64,000 nt of DNA from DASSUW01 sp963803335. GTDB lineage: Bacteria; Actinomycetota; Thermoleophilia; Solirubrobacterales; Solirubrobacteraceae. Below, in pieces: positions 1 through 7,443 of this stretch. How positions within the stretch are numbered: position 1 is the stretch's first letter; every line of letters begins with the position of its first letter. The position numbers and the translations under genes are program-made. The notes under the pieces were generated by a model. The model was given only the letters and a program-made list of their open reading frames with translations, was not told where the DNA came from and did no database searches. The DNA is taken from the NCBI GenBank assembly GCA_963803335.1, contig CAWDME010000007.1, forward strand, positions 434,001 through 498,000. The letters are read 5' to 3'.

Positions 1-659
1 GCGACGTGCTGCTCGCGGTTGTGGTGGTCGTCGTCGCGCTGACGCTGATCCTCGCCCCGTGGTGGCTGCGGCTCGTCCGCGGGCTCACCGCCGAGCGCGC
101 TGAGCGCATCCGCTCGCAGGAGCGCGCCGAGGTGGCCGCGCACCTGCACGACTCGGTGCTGCAGACGCTGGCGCTGATGCAGAAGCGCGTCGACGACCCG
201 CGCGAAGTGGCAGCGCTCGCCCGCCGTCAGGAGCGCGAGCTGCGCGCGTGGCTGAACGGTCGCCGCGCGCCCGGTGAACTGACGGTCGCCAGCTCGCTCG
301 AGGCCGTGGCCGCCGAGGTCGAGGAGGCGCACGGCGTGCCGGTCGAGGTCGTGGCCGTCGGTGACGCGCCGCTCGACGCGCGCGCCGAGGCGCTCGTCGC
401 TGCCGCCCGCGAGGCGCTCGTCAACGCCGCCAAGTTCGCTCCCGACGGCGCGGTGGCGCTGTACGCCGAGGTCGCGCCCGAGCGCATCGAGGTGTTCGTG
501 CGCGACCGCGGGCCGGGCTTTGACCCCGCCCGCGTCCCGGCCGACCGCCGCGGCGTGCGCGAGTCGATCGTCGGCCGCATGGAGCGCCATGGCGGCCGCG
601 CCGTGCTCCACACCGCGCCTGGCGAAGGCACCGAGGTCGAGTTGGTGATGAAGCGGTGA
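1..659 (+). CDS. Sensor histidine kinase, C-terminal part (5' end outside window)
   Basis: The reading frame is open to the left edge, so this is the end of a longer kinase. What remains is one hydrophobic segment (about the first 25 residues), a phosphoacceptor helix with the motif HLHDSVLQTLAL, and a HATPase domain with an N-box (EALVNAAKFA) and a DRGPGFDP G1 box. The H-box wording resembles actinobacterial PspC-type or NarX/LiaS-type kinases of the HisKA_3 class. It would autophosphorylate and pass the phosphate to the regulator encoded next, whose GTG start overlaps this stop by 4 bases. The missing N-terminus would hold the sensor, so the signal cannot be stated. Confidence 0.9.
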   Translation, partial: DVLLAVVVVVVALTLILAPWWLRLVRGLTAERAERIRSQERAEVAAHLHDSVLQTLALMQKRVDDPREVAALARRQERELRAWLNGRRAPGELTVASSLEAVAAEVEEAHGVPVEVVAVGDAPLDARAEALVAAAREALVNAAKFAPDGAVALYAEVAPERIEVFVRDRGPGFDPARVPADRRGVRESIVGRMERHGGRAVLHTAPGEGTEVELVMKR

Positions 660-1294
660 CGTCCGTCGTGATCGTCGACGACCACCAGCTCTTCCGCAGC
701 GGCGTGCGGGCCGAGCTCGACGGGCTCGTCGACGTGCTCGGCGACGCCGCCAGCGTCGAGGACGCGGTGCGGCTGGTGATCGAGGCCGAGCCCGACGTGG
801 TCGTGCTCGACGTGCAGATGCCGGGCGGCGGCGGGGTGGAGGTGATCCGCCAGGTCACCGAGCGGCGGCCCGCGCAGCGCTTCCTCGCGCTGTCGGTGAG
901 CGACGCGCCCGAGGACGTGATCGCGATCATCCGCGTCGGCGCGCGCGGCTACGTGACCAAGACGATCTCGGGGCCCGAGCTGGCCGACGCCGTCAAGCGC
1001 GTCGCCGACGGCGACGCGGTGTTCTCACCGCGCCTCGCCGGCTTCGTGCTCGACGCGTTCGCCGGTGGGCTGCCCGAGCGCGAGGTCGATCCCCAGCTCG
1101 ACCAGCTCACCGCGCGCGAGCGCGAGGTGCTGCGCCACATCGCGCGCGGCTACCTGTACAAGGAGATCGCGCAGCGGCTGTCGATCTCGACCAAGACCGT
1201 CGAGGCGCACGTCTCCGCCGTCCTGCGCAAGCTCCAGCTCTCCAACCGCCACGAGCTGAGCCGCTGGGCGGTCGAGCGCCGCCTCGTCGATTAA
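656..1294 (+). CDS. NarL/LuxR-family response regulator
   Basis: This 212-residue DNA-binding regulator is the partner of the preceding kinase. The receiver domain (about 1-120) has the acidic pair D8/D9, the phosphoacceptor D52 in VVVLDVQMP, and a Ser and Lys at the usual switch positions. A LuxR-type helix-turn-helix (about 147-208) carries LTAREREVLRHIARG and SISTKTVEAHVSAVLRKL. The GTG start sits inside the kinase stop (GTGA overlap), which indicates translational coupling. The target genes are unknown; the kinase lies partly outside the window. Confidence 0.95.
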   Translation: MTSVVIVDDHQLFRSGVRAELDGLVDVLGDAASVEDAVRLVIEAEPDVVVLDVQMPGGGGVEVIRQVTERRPAQRFLALSVSDAPEDVIAIIRVGARGYVTKTISGPELADAVKRVADGDAVFSPRLAGFVLDAFAGGLPEREVDPQLDQLTAREREVLRHIARGYLYKEIAQRLSISTKTVEAHVSAVLRKLQLSNRHELSRWAVERRLVD

Positions 1295-1372
1295 GCGCGG
1301 CGTCAGAGGTTGTTAAGCGGCGCTGCCTACGGTCGCCGCCATGCCCTCCCGCAATCTCTCCGGAGCAGGAGC

Positions 1373-1560
1373 GGTTTGCCGACCGTGGCGGGCTCCTGCG
1401 CGGCGACGTTCAGGCTGGTGTGCCGGCCGGGCCGCTGGGCGAACGACGCGACCGGCTTCAAGTACCAGTGGCGCGTGCGTCACCACAAGGCCCGCTGCGC
1501 CGTCACGGCGACCAACGCGGCCGGCGCGGCGACGGCGGTCAGCCGCGCCGTCAGGGCGTC
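1373..1560 (+). pseudogene. Remnant of a bacterial Ig-like repeat domain
   Basis: Frame 2 encodes a recognisable but shortened Ig-like module of the kind tandemly repeated in large actinobacterial surface proteins: LPTVAG, then CRPGRWANDATGFKYQW, then CAVTATNAAGAATAVS. In intact modules a stretch of roughly 15-20 residues separates the YQW strand from the CxVTATN strand; here only about eight remain, so an internal deletion is likely. No credible start, signal peptide or further repeats are present, and the frame runs into the convergent gene. I read it as a decayed fragment. The assignment rests on family memory, not on a search. Confidence 0.55.
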
Positions 1561-2480
1561 ACACGTACCACGTCGTAGGTCGTGGTCGGAGTCGGCGGGG
1601 TCGTGAAGCGCGCGTTGACCGCCCACAGGAAGCCGCCCTTCGACGCGATCGTCGTCGGCACGTCGAAGTCCGAGTCCGTGAGGGAGCGCTTGATCTCGCC
1701 GCGCCGCAGCCCCTTCTTGAGGTGGATGACGGCGATCTTGTTGTCCTGGTTCTGCACGACGTACAGCGTGCGGCCGCGCAGCAGGATCCCGTCGCCGTTC
1801 GGCACCGAGCCGCCGCCGAGGTCGATCGCGTGGGCGCGGCCGTTGCGCGCGTTGACGAGGAAGAGCGTGCCGGTACGGCTCTGGACGGTGATCAGCCGGT
1901 CGTGGCCGGCGGCGGCGATGCCGTTGAGCTCGAACGTGCTCGCGTCGTTGTCGTACTGGAGGTCGCCGGTGAGCGGCAGCGTCTTCGCCTTCGCCGGCAG
2001 GCGGCCGTGCCGCTTGAGCTTGAGCACGTACAGCTGCTGGTTGACGGAGTCCGTGAAGTACGCCGCGCCGCGCGTGAGCGTCACATCGTTGATGAACGAC
2101 GCACCGGACACGAGCGTGTACTGGCGCAGCAGCTTGCCGTTGCCGGGTCGGTACACGCGCGCTTGGCCGGTGTCCGCGCCGGACACGAACAGCCGGTTGC
2201 GGCGGTCGACCTTCATGCCCGTCGCGGCGCCGCCGCCCTGCACGAGGACGGCGCCCCGGCCGGTCTTCAGGTTGCCCTTGAAGATCCCGCCGGTCGCCGA
2301 TCGCGAGCCGGCGAAGAACTGGTTGCCGAGGCCGGTTGCGATGCCCTCGGGCTGCCAGCCGTCCGGAAGCGGGATCGTCTCCGGGTACGACGGCGCCCCG
2401 TAGGTCTGGGCCGCGGCGACGGGCGCTGCGAGCGCGCACAGCGCAGCGGTGATCGTCAGGATGCGAAGTGATGCAGGCAA
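1551..2480 (-). CDS. Secreted SMP-30/NHL-like beta-propeller protein
   Basis: This 309-residue protein starts with a signal peptide (about residues 1-25, ending APVAAAQ) and continues as short beta repeats of the SMP-30/gluconolactonase or NHL type (for example GNQFFAGSR, RNRLFVSGADTG, GHDRLITVQSRTG, GRTLYVVQNQDNKIAVI). It is probably an extracytoplasmic propeller of unknown ligand; no catalytic metal site could be identified with confidence. The start is a TTG, chosen because the signal peptide begins there. Its first ten or so bases overlap the start of the divergent glycosylase gene, so the two have almost no room for separate promoters. Confidence 0.75.
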   Translation of the reverse strand: MPASLRILTITAALCALAAPVAAAQTYGAPSYPETIPLPDGWQPEGIATGLGNQFFAGSRSATGGIFKGNLKTGRGAVLVQGGGAATGMKVDRRNRLFVSGADTGQARVYRPGNGKLLRQYTLVSGASFINDVTLTRGAAYFTDSVNQQLYVLKLKRHGRLPAKAKTLPLTGDLQYDNDASTFELNGIAAAGHDRLITVQSRTGTLFLVNARNGRAHAIDLGGGSVPNGDGILLRGRTLYVVQNQDNKIAVIHLKKGLRRGEIKRSLTDSDFDVPTTIASKGGFLWAVNARFTTPPTPTTTYDVVRVTP

Positions 2481-3040
2481 GTTCCCTCCCGGAACTCGAG
2501 GCTCTCCACGAGGAGATACGCACGCACCGCGGGTGTGGGTTCGAAGTCTGCGAAGGTGCCACGAACATGGTGCCCGGCGAAGGTGACCCGGACGCCGAGG
2601 TGATGATCGTCGGCGAGGCGCCGGGCGCCAGCGAGGATGAGGAGGGGCGGCCGTTCGTCGGCCGTGCGGGCAAGCTTCTCGACGAGCTGCTGGCCGAGGC
2701 CGGCCTCGAGCGCGAGCAGGTCTTCATCACCAACGTCGTCAAGGCCCGCCCTCCGGGCAACCGCGACCCGCGCAAGGACGAGGTCGCGCACCACATGCCG
2801 TGGCTCGAGGCGCAGCTGGCGCTGATCCAGCCGCGCCTCGTCGTTTCGCTCGGCCGTCACGCGCTCGCACATTTCAGCGACGGCGCGAAGATCTCCGACG
2901 TCCACGGGACGGAGATCACCGAGCGCGGCCGGACGCTGTTCCCGCTCTACCACCCGGCGGCGGCGCTGCACAACCAGTCGCTGCGCGGGACGCTGGTCGC
3001 CGACGCGCGGGCGCTCAGGACGGCGCTGTCAAAGCGGTAG
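2471..3040 (+). CDS. Family-4-like uracil-DNA glycosylase, atypical cysteines
   Basis: This protein should excise uracil from DNA as the first step of base excision repair. Family motifs are clear: GEAPGASEDEEGRPFVGRAG (about residues 49-68), NVVKARPPGNRDP, and the late HPAAALHN motif. Type-4 enzymes normally bind a [4Fe-4S] cluster with four cysteines. Here the two in the central region are replaced (VVKC-type to VVKA, and the later Cys position to His), and the N-terminal pair reads CGFEVC rather than CxxC, so the cluster is probably absent. A GTG lies just upstream at 2468; ATG 2471 was chosen, preceded by AGGA at 2457-2460. Confidence 0.82.
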   Translation: MQASSLPELEALHEEIRTHRGCGFEVCEGATNMVPGEGDPDAEVMIVGEAPGASEDEEGRPFVGRAGKLLDELLAEAGLEREQVFITNVVKARPPGNRDPRKDEVAHHMPWLEAQLALIQPRLVVSLGRHALAHFSDGAKISDVHGTEITERGRTLFPLYHPAAALHNQSLRGTLVADARALRTALSKR

Positions 3041-4456
3041 GACCGCGCGCAGCAGCGTGCCCTCGCCGGGCGGGCTGTCGACGCTGAGTGAGCCGTCGAG
3101 CGCGCCGACGCGGTCGGCCAGGCCGGCGAGTCCCGACCCGGGCGTGGCGCGGGCGCCGCCCTTGCCGTTGTCGCGGACCTCGATCGCCAGCTCGCCGTTC
3201 TCGCGGGCGAGCCGCACCGTCGCGTGCGAGGCGTCGGCGTACTTGGCGACGTTGGTGAGCGCCTCCGCGACCGTGAAGTAGGCGGTCGCCTCGGCGGCGG
3301 GCGGGAAGCGGTCCGCCGGCACCTCGAGGATGTCCACCGGGACCGGTGCACGGTCGACGAGCGCGGAGATCGCGGGCGCCAGGCCGCGCTCGGTCAGCAC
3401 CGCGGGGTGGATGCCGCGGGCCAGCTCGCGCAGCTCGGCGGACGCGGCGCTGAGCTCCTCGGCGAGCTTGTCGAGGAACGGCGCCGCCGCGTCCGGCTGC
3501 TTGGCGATGCGCGCGCGGGCGAGCCGCACCTCCAGCGCGAGCGCCACGAGCCGCTGCTGCGCGCCGTCGTGCAGGTCGCGCTCGATCTTGCGGCGTGCCG
3601 AGTCGGCCGCGCCGATGATGCGGGCGCGCGAGGCGCGCATCTCCTCGGTGCGGGCCTGCTCGATCTCGCGCTCGCGTAGCGCCTCCTCGGCCGCGCGGCG
3701 CTCGGTGACGTCGAAGATCGCGCCGTCGCACCACATGCGCCCGCCCGCCCCGCGCACGAGGTGCCCGCGGTCGAGCACCCAGCGGACCTCGCCGTCGGAG
3801 CGGACGATGCGGTACTCGAGCGCGAACGGCCCGTCGTCGGACACGCTGTCGATCGCGTCGCGCACCTGCTCGCGGTCATCGGGATGGAGGATGCTGAACA
3901 GCGTCCGGCGCTTGCTGGCGATGAAGTTCGCGGCCGGGTAGCCGGAGATCCGCTCGATCTCGTCGCTGATCAGCTCGAGCGTGTAGTCCGCGTGCCAGGC
4001 CGACCGGTAGATGGCCCCCGGCACGTTCGCCATCAGGCCGCGTACCAAGGCGTCGTCGGCCCGCTGCTGCGCGGCGCGCAGGCCGGCGCGCGCCCGGGCC
4101 AGCAGCTCGGCGCGGCTGAACGGGCGGTGCAGGTAGTCGTCGGCGCCGGCGTCGAGCGCGGCGTCGGCGGTGCGCTTGTGAGCGGCGACGGTGATCGCCA
4201 GCACCCACGCGTCCTCGAGCCGCGGATCCTCCTTCAGCGCGCGGCACACCCCGGGTGCGTCCAGCCCGCCGGGCTCCCGGTCGACGATCACGAGGTCCGC
4301 CGACGTCTCGTCGAGTGCCTTCAGCGCCTCGTCGACGCGGCGCACCGCGCGCACGTTGTGTCCGGCCGCGCGTACCCACGGCTGAATCTCGGGCTCGGCG
4401 AGGCCGACCACGAGCACTTCGGCCTGGCGCCGCCGGACCGTTCCCGAGTGAGGCAC
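3029..4456 (-). CDS. Hybrid sensor kinase: degenerate receiver, PAS, HisKA_3, HATPase
   Basis: This 475-residue soluble kinase has a receiver-like domain (about 12-130), a PAS domain (about 140-250, WHADYTLELISDEIERISGYPA), a dimerisation/phosphoacceptor helix with DLHDGAQQRL (His about 294), and a HATPase domain (EALTNVAKYA N-box, DNGKGG, GSGLAGLADRV). The receiver keeps an Asp at position 59 (VIVDREPG) but lacks the N-terminal acidic pair (VLVVGLAEP) and has RPF where KPF is usual, so it may be a non-phosphorylated input module. The GTG at 4456 was preferred because homology begins there; upstream frame is non-coding in character. It overlaps the glycosylase end by 12 bases. No response regulator is adjacent. 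Confidence 0.88.
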   Translation of the reverse strand: MPHSGTVRRRQAEVLVVGLAEPEIQPWVRAAGHNVRAVRRVDEALKALDETSADLVIVDREPGGLDAPGVCRALKEDPRLEDAWVLAITVAAHKRTADAALDAGADDYLHRPFSRAELLARARAGLRAAQQRADDALVRGLMANVPGAIYRSAWHADYTLELISDEIERISGYPAANFIASKRRTLFSILHPDDREQVRDAIDSVSDDGPFALEYRIVRSDGEVRWVLDRGHLVRGAGGRMWCDGAIFDVTERRAAEEALREREIEQARTEEMRASRARIIGAADSARRKIERDLHDGAQQRLVALALEVRLARARIAKQPDAAAPFLDKLAEELSAASAELRELARGIHPAVLTERGLAPAISALVDRAPVPVDILEVPADRFPPAAEATAYFTVAEALTNVAKYADASHATVRLARENGELAIEVRDNGKGGARATPGSGLAGLADRVGALDGSLSVDSPPGEGTLLRAVLPL

Positions 4457-4493
4457 GCTCGGATTATCCCGAGGCGTGGCTAGCTTGGGGTCC

Positions 4494-5387
4494 ATGCCGG
4501 TCTGGACAGCAGAGGTGAAGGTCGACGAGCCGCTCGCGCGGCGGCTCATCGCAGGGCAGTTCCCGCAGGTCGAGCTCGCGGGGCTGGAGCTGCTGGGCGA
4601 GGGATGGGACAACACCGTGTGGCTGGCGGACGACCGCTGGGTGTTCCGCTTCCCGCGCCGCGAGGTCGCCCTACCGGGGTTCGCGCGCGAGCTGGCCGCG
4701 CTGCCGGTGCTCGCGCCGCGCGTGCCGCTCCCGATCCCCGATCCCGTGTTCGTCGGCCGCCCGGTCGCCGAGTTCCCGTGGCCGTTCTTCGGCGCGCCGT
4801 ACATGCCCGGCCGCGAGCCGCTCGGCCTCGACGAGCCGACGCGCGCGGCGCTCGCCCGCCCGCTCGGCGAGTTTCTGCGCGCGCTGCACGCCGCGCCGGC
4901 GGTCGACGGCCTGCTCGAGGATCCGATGGGCCGCGCCGACATGGCCGTCCGCGTCCCGAAGACGCTCGAGCAGCTGGGCCCGGTCGAGGCCGCGGGCGTC
5001 TGGCAGGCGCCGGCGTCCGTCGCTGAGCTGCTCGAGGCGGCGCGGTCGCTCCCGAAGCCGGAGCCGGTGTCGGTCGTCCACGGCGACCTGCACTTCCGCC
5101 ATCTGCTGGTTGACGACCACGGCGCGCTCAGCGGCGTGATCGACTGGGGGGACGTCTGCCGCGGCGACCCGGCGATCGACCTCACGCTCTTCTGGAGCCT
5201 GCTCCCATCCGCCGCCCGCCCCGACTTCCTCGCCGCCTACGGCCCGATGCGCGAGGACCAGCTCGTGCGCTCGCGCGTGCTGGCGATCAACCTCTGCTCG
5301 ATCCTTGCGCTGTATGCGCACGACGAGGGGATGCCGGCCGTGAAGGCCGAGGCGCTCGCCGGGCTCGAGCGCGCGGTGGCGGGTTAG
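4494..5387 (+). CDS. APH-family phosphotransferase
   Basis: This 297-residue kinase-fold protein belongs to the aminoglycoside/choline phosphotransferase family. It has a glycine-rich N-lobe (LLGEGWDNTVWL), the catalytic-loop motif HGDLHFRHLL (about 196-205) and the metal-binding IDWGD (about 215-219). It should transfer phosphate from ATP to a hydroxyl on a small molecule. The substrate cannot be read from sequence, and resistance should not be assumed because most family members in soil actinomycetes are uncharacterised. ATG 4494 was chosen over an in-frame GTG at 4476. It diverges from the PAS kinase with about 37 bases between starts. Confidence 0.85.
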   Translation: MPVWTAEVKVDEPLARRLIAGQFPQVELAGLELLGEGWDNTVWLADDRWVFRFPRREVALPGFARELAALPVLAPRVPLPIPDPVFVGRPVAEFPWPFFGAPYMPGREPLGLDEPTRAALARPLGEFLRALHAAPAVDGLLEDPMGRADMAVRVPKTLEQLGPVEAAGVWQAPASVAELLEAARSLPKPEPVSVVHGDLHFRHLLVDDHGALSGVIDWGDVCRGDPAIDLTLFWSLLPSAARPDFLAAYGPMREDQLVRSRVLAINLCSILALYAHDEGMPAVKAEALAGLERAVAG

Positions 5388-5390
5388 GCC

Positions 5391-5564
5391 AACTGCGGCT
5401 GGGTGGGGCAGCGAGGGAGCCGGCCGCGGTGGCGAGCTTTGTGCATCTAGGTGCCCCACAGGGGCCTAGATGCACAACGTTGCCAAGTTATGCGCCCTGA
5501 GCGGGTGGAACTTGCCACAGTTCACCGCGCGGCCGATCCCCAGCCGCCCTACCCAGCCGCAGTT
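5391..5564. repeat. Long nested inverted repeat between convergent genes
   Basis: The outer arms are perfect for 14 bases (AACTGCGGCTGGGT at 5391-5404, complement at 5551-5564) and remain largely complementary for roughly another 25 bases inward. A perfect inner hairpin pairs 5440-5452 (TTGTGCATCTAGG) with 5466-5478, extended by CCCC/GGGG (5455-5458 with 5462-5465) around an ACA loop. A further small hairpin pairs 5485-5490 with 5510-5515. The element fills the gap between two convergent genes, so it could end transcription from both sides, but there is no T-run. Its size suggests a mobile or family repeat and not a simple terminator. Confidence 0.8.
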
Positions 5565-5590
5565 CGCCGACGCGAACAAGCGGCCGACGG

Positions 5591-6250
5591 TCAGCCGATA
5601 CCGAGCTCGTCGAGCGAGATGTGCAGCTCGGCGGCGTCGCGGTAGACGCGGTAGGCGCCGGCGCGCTCGAGCTCGTCGCCGCCGTAGCCGCCCGACAGCA
5701 GGCCGATCGAGAGCATGCCGGCGCGGCGGGCCGCGAGCAGGTCCCAGACCGCGTCGCCGATCACGTAGCACTCGCCGGGCGCGGCGTCGAGCCGGCGGGC
5801 GCACTCCACGAACAGGTCGGGCTCGGGCTTTGCGCGCGCGACGTCGCCGCGCTCCACGACGGTCGCATCGTCCGGCACGCCGAGCGCCTCCAGCGACGCG
5901 TCGATCTCCGGCCGCCGGCCGGAGGTGGCGATGCCGTGCGTGACCGAGCGCGCCCGCAGGTCGGCGAGCAGGTCGCGGGCGCCCGGGAGCGGCCGCCGGT
6001 CGGGCAGCAGCTCGCGGAACAGCTCGCCGTGGCGGTGCTGCACCTCCTCGGCCTCCTCGTCGGTCAGCTCGCGGCCCAGCTCGCGCGCCACCGCGCGGGT
6101 GAACAGGCCGCCGCTCATCCCGACCCGCCGGTGGATCCGCCAACCGTCGATCGGCATCCCGCACTGAGCGAGCGCGCGCTGCCAGGCGAACACGTGGCCG
6201 TAAACGGTGTCGACGAGCGTGCCGTCGAGGTCGAAGATCAGGGCCGGCAT
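5591..6250 (-). CDS. HAD-superfamily phosphatase (phosphoglycolate-phosphatase-like)
   Basis: This 219-residue hydrolase begins with the HAD motif I DLDGTLVDT, whose first Asp is the nucleophile. Motif II is the Thr/Ser region HGIATSGRR, the motif III Lys lies in RAKPEPDLF, and motif IV is VIGDAVWDLLAAR. A cap domain lies between motifs I and II, as in the Gph/PGMB group. It probably dephosphorylates a small phosphorylated metabolite; the substrate is not predictable. Its end faces the structured inverted repeat and its start is 62 bases from the divergent transporter gene. Confidence 0.88.
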   Translation of the reverse strand: MPALIFDLDGTLVDTVYGHVFAWQRALAQCGMPIDGWRIHRRVGMSGGLFTRAVARELGRELTDEEAEEVQHRHGELFRELLPDRRPLPGARDLLADLRARSVTHGIATSGRRPEIDASLEALGVPDDATVVERGDVARAKPEPDLFVECARRLDAAPGECYVIGDAVWDLLAARRAGMLSIGLLSGGYGGDELERAGAYRVYRDAAELHISLDELGIG

Positions 6251-6312
6251 CGCGCCGCCACGATACCTGCAGGCGTTTGCGCACCGGGGCGGGCGGCAAC
6301 ACCGGTCTCAAG

Positions 6313-7443
6313 ATGGCCTCCGCTCCGGTGCAGTCCCCGCGCCCGGCGAATGGGCGCGTACCGCAGTCGCACGGCTGGAAGGGCGACGAGTCGGTGCCGC
6401 GCGGGCTGGCGGTCGCGTCGGCGATCACGTTGCGTGCCCTGATCATCGTCGCCGGCGTCGTGGTCATCGCGCTCGGCGCCGCGCGGCTGATGCTCGTGGT
6501 GCTGCCGGTGATCATCTCGATCCTGCTGACCACGCTGCTCGGTCCCGTGGCCGCGCGCCTGCGCGCGCACCGCTGGCGCCCGGCGCCCGCGGCGTTCTTC
6601 AGCGTCCTGCTCGGCGTGCTCGTCTTCTTCGGCCTGTGGGCGCTGATCATCCCCGGCGTCCTGTCGCAGTCCGACGACCTGTTCAAGAATGTCCACGGCG
6701 GCGCGTCGCAGGCGGTCGGCGTGCTCAAGCCCTTCGGGGTCGGCCGCGACGACGTCGACAAGGCGATCCAGCAGGGCCTCGACTCGGTGCAGGGCGGCGC
6801 GGTCGCCACCAAGGTGCTCACCGGCGCGATCCTCGTCACCCAGTGGGCGGCGGGCGTCGTGCTGATCGTGGTGCTGACGTTCTTCTTCGTCAAGGACGGC
6901 GACGCGATCTGGAACTGGATCGTCGAGCTGTTCCACGAGGACCGGCAGCCGGTACTGCGAGAGGCCGGGTCGCGGTCGTGGACGGCGTTGAGCGCCTACG
7001 TGCAGGGCGTGTTCCTGGTGGCGACGATCGACGCGGTGCTGATCGGCGCCGGCCTGCTGATCATCGGCGTCCCGGTGGCGATGCCGCTGATCGTGCTCAC
7101 GTTCGTCGCCGCGTTCTTCCCGATCGTCGGCGCGTTCACGGCCGGCGCCGCGGCGGTGCTCGTCGCGCTCGTCGCCAACGGGCTGCCGGCGGCGCTCGTG
7201 ATCCTCGCGATCATCGTCGCCGTGCAGCAGCTCGAGGGCAACGTCTTCTATCCGATCGTCGTCGGCCGCAAGCTCGCGCTGCACCCGGTGGGGATCCTGC
7301 TGGCGCTGGCTGCGGGCGGCGTGCTCGCCGGCGTGGCGGGCGCCTTCCTGGCGATGCCGGTGGCGGCGGTCGCCGCGGCGGTGCTCGGCTTCATGCGCGA
7401 GCGCCGCGAGCAGCGCCAGTCAGCCGCTGTGCTTGCCGCGTAG
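6313..7443 (+). CDS. AI-2E family (PerM/TqsA-like) membrane transporter
   Basis: About eight hydrophobic segments arranged as in the AI-2E exporter family: three near the N-terminus (for example ALIIVAGVVVIALGAARLML), a soluble loop of about 70 residues, then a C-terminal bundle with LTFFFVKDGDAIW and the conserved QQLEGNVFYPIVVGRKLALHP motif. Members include TqsA and Na+/H+ antiporter-like proteins, so the transported substrate is open. ATG 6313 was chosen; an in-frame TTG at 6277 would add 12 residues. The 3' end overlaps the convergent lipase gene by 24 bases. Confidence 0.88.
   Translation: MASAPVQSPRPANGRVPQSHGWKGDESVPRGLAVASAITLRALIIVAGVVVIALGAARLMLVVLPVIISILLTTLLGPVAARLRAHRWRPAPAAFFSVLLGVLVFFGLWALIIPGVLSQSDDLFKNVHGGASQAVGVLKPFGVGRDDVDKAIQQGLDSVQGGAVATKVLTGAILVTQWAAGVVLIVVLTFFFVKDGDAIWNWIVELFHEDRQPVLREAGSRSWTALSAYVQGVFLVATIDAVLIGAGLLIIGVPVAMPLIVLTFVAAFFPIVGAFTAGAAAVLVALVANGLPAALVILAIIVAVQQLEGNVFYPIVVGRKLALHPVGILLALAAGGVLAGVAGAFLAMPVAAVAAAVLGFMRERREQRQSAAVLAA

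Noticed and set aside
4457..5185. N-terminal extension of the PAS kinase across the APH gene
   Set aside because: The extension is Ser/Arg/Thr-rich and antisense to conserved APH motifs; the receiver begins at the GTG at 4456.
4494..5387. Aminoglycoside resistance determinant
   Set aside because: The APH fold is general; no signs of transfer or resistance context were seen.
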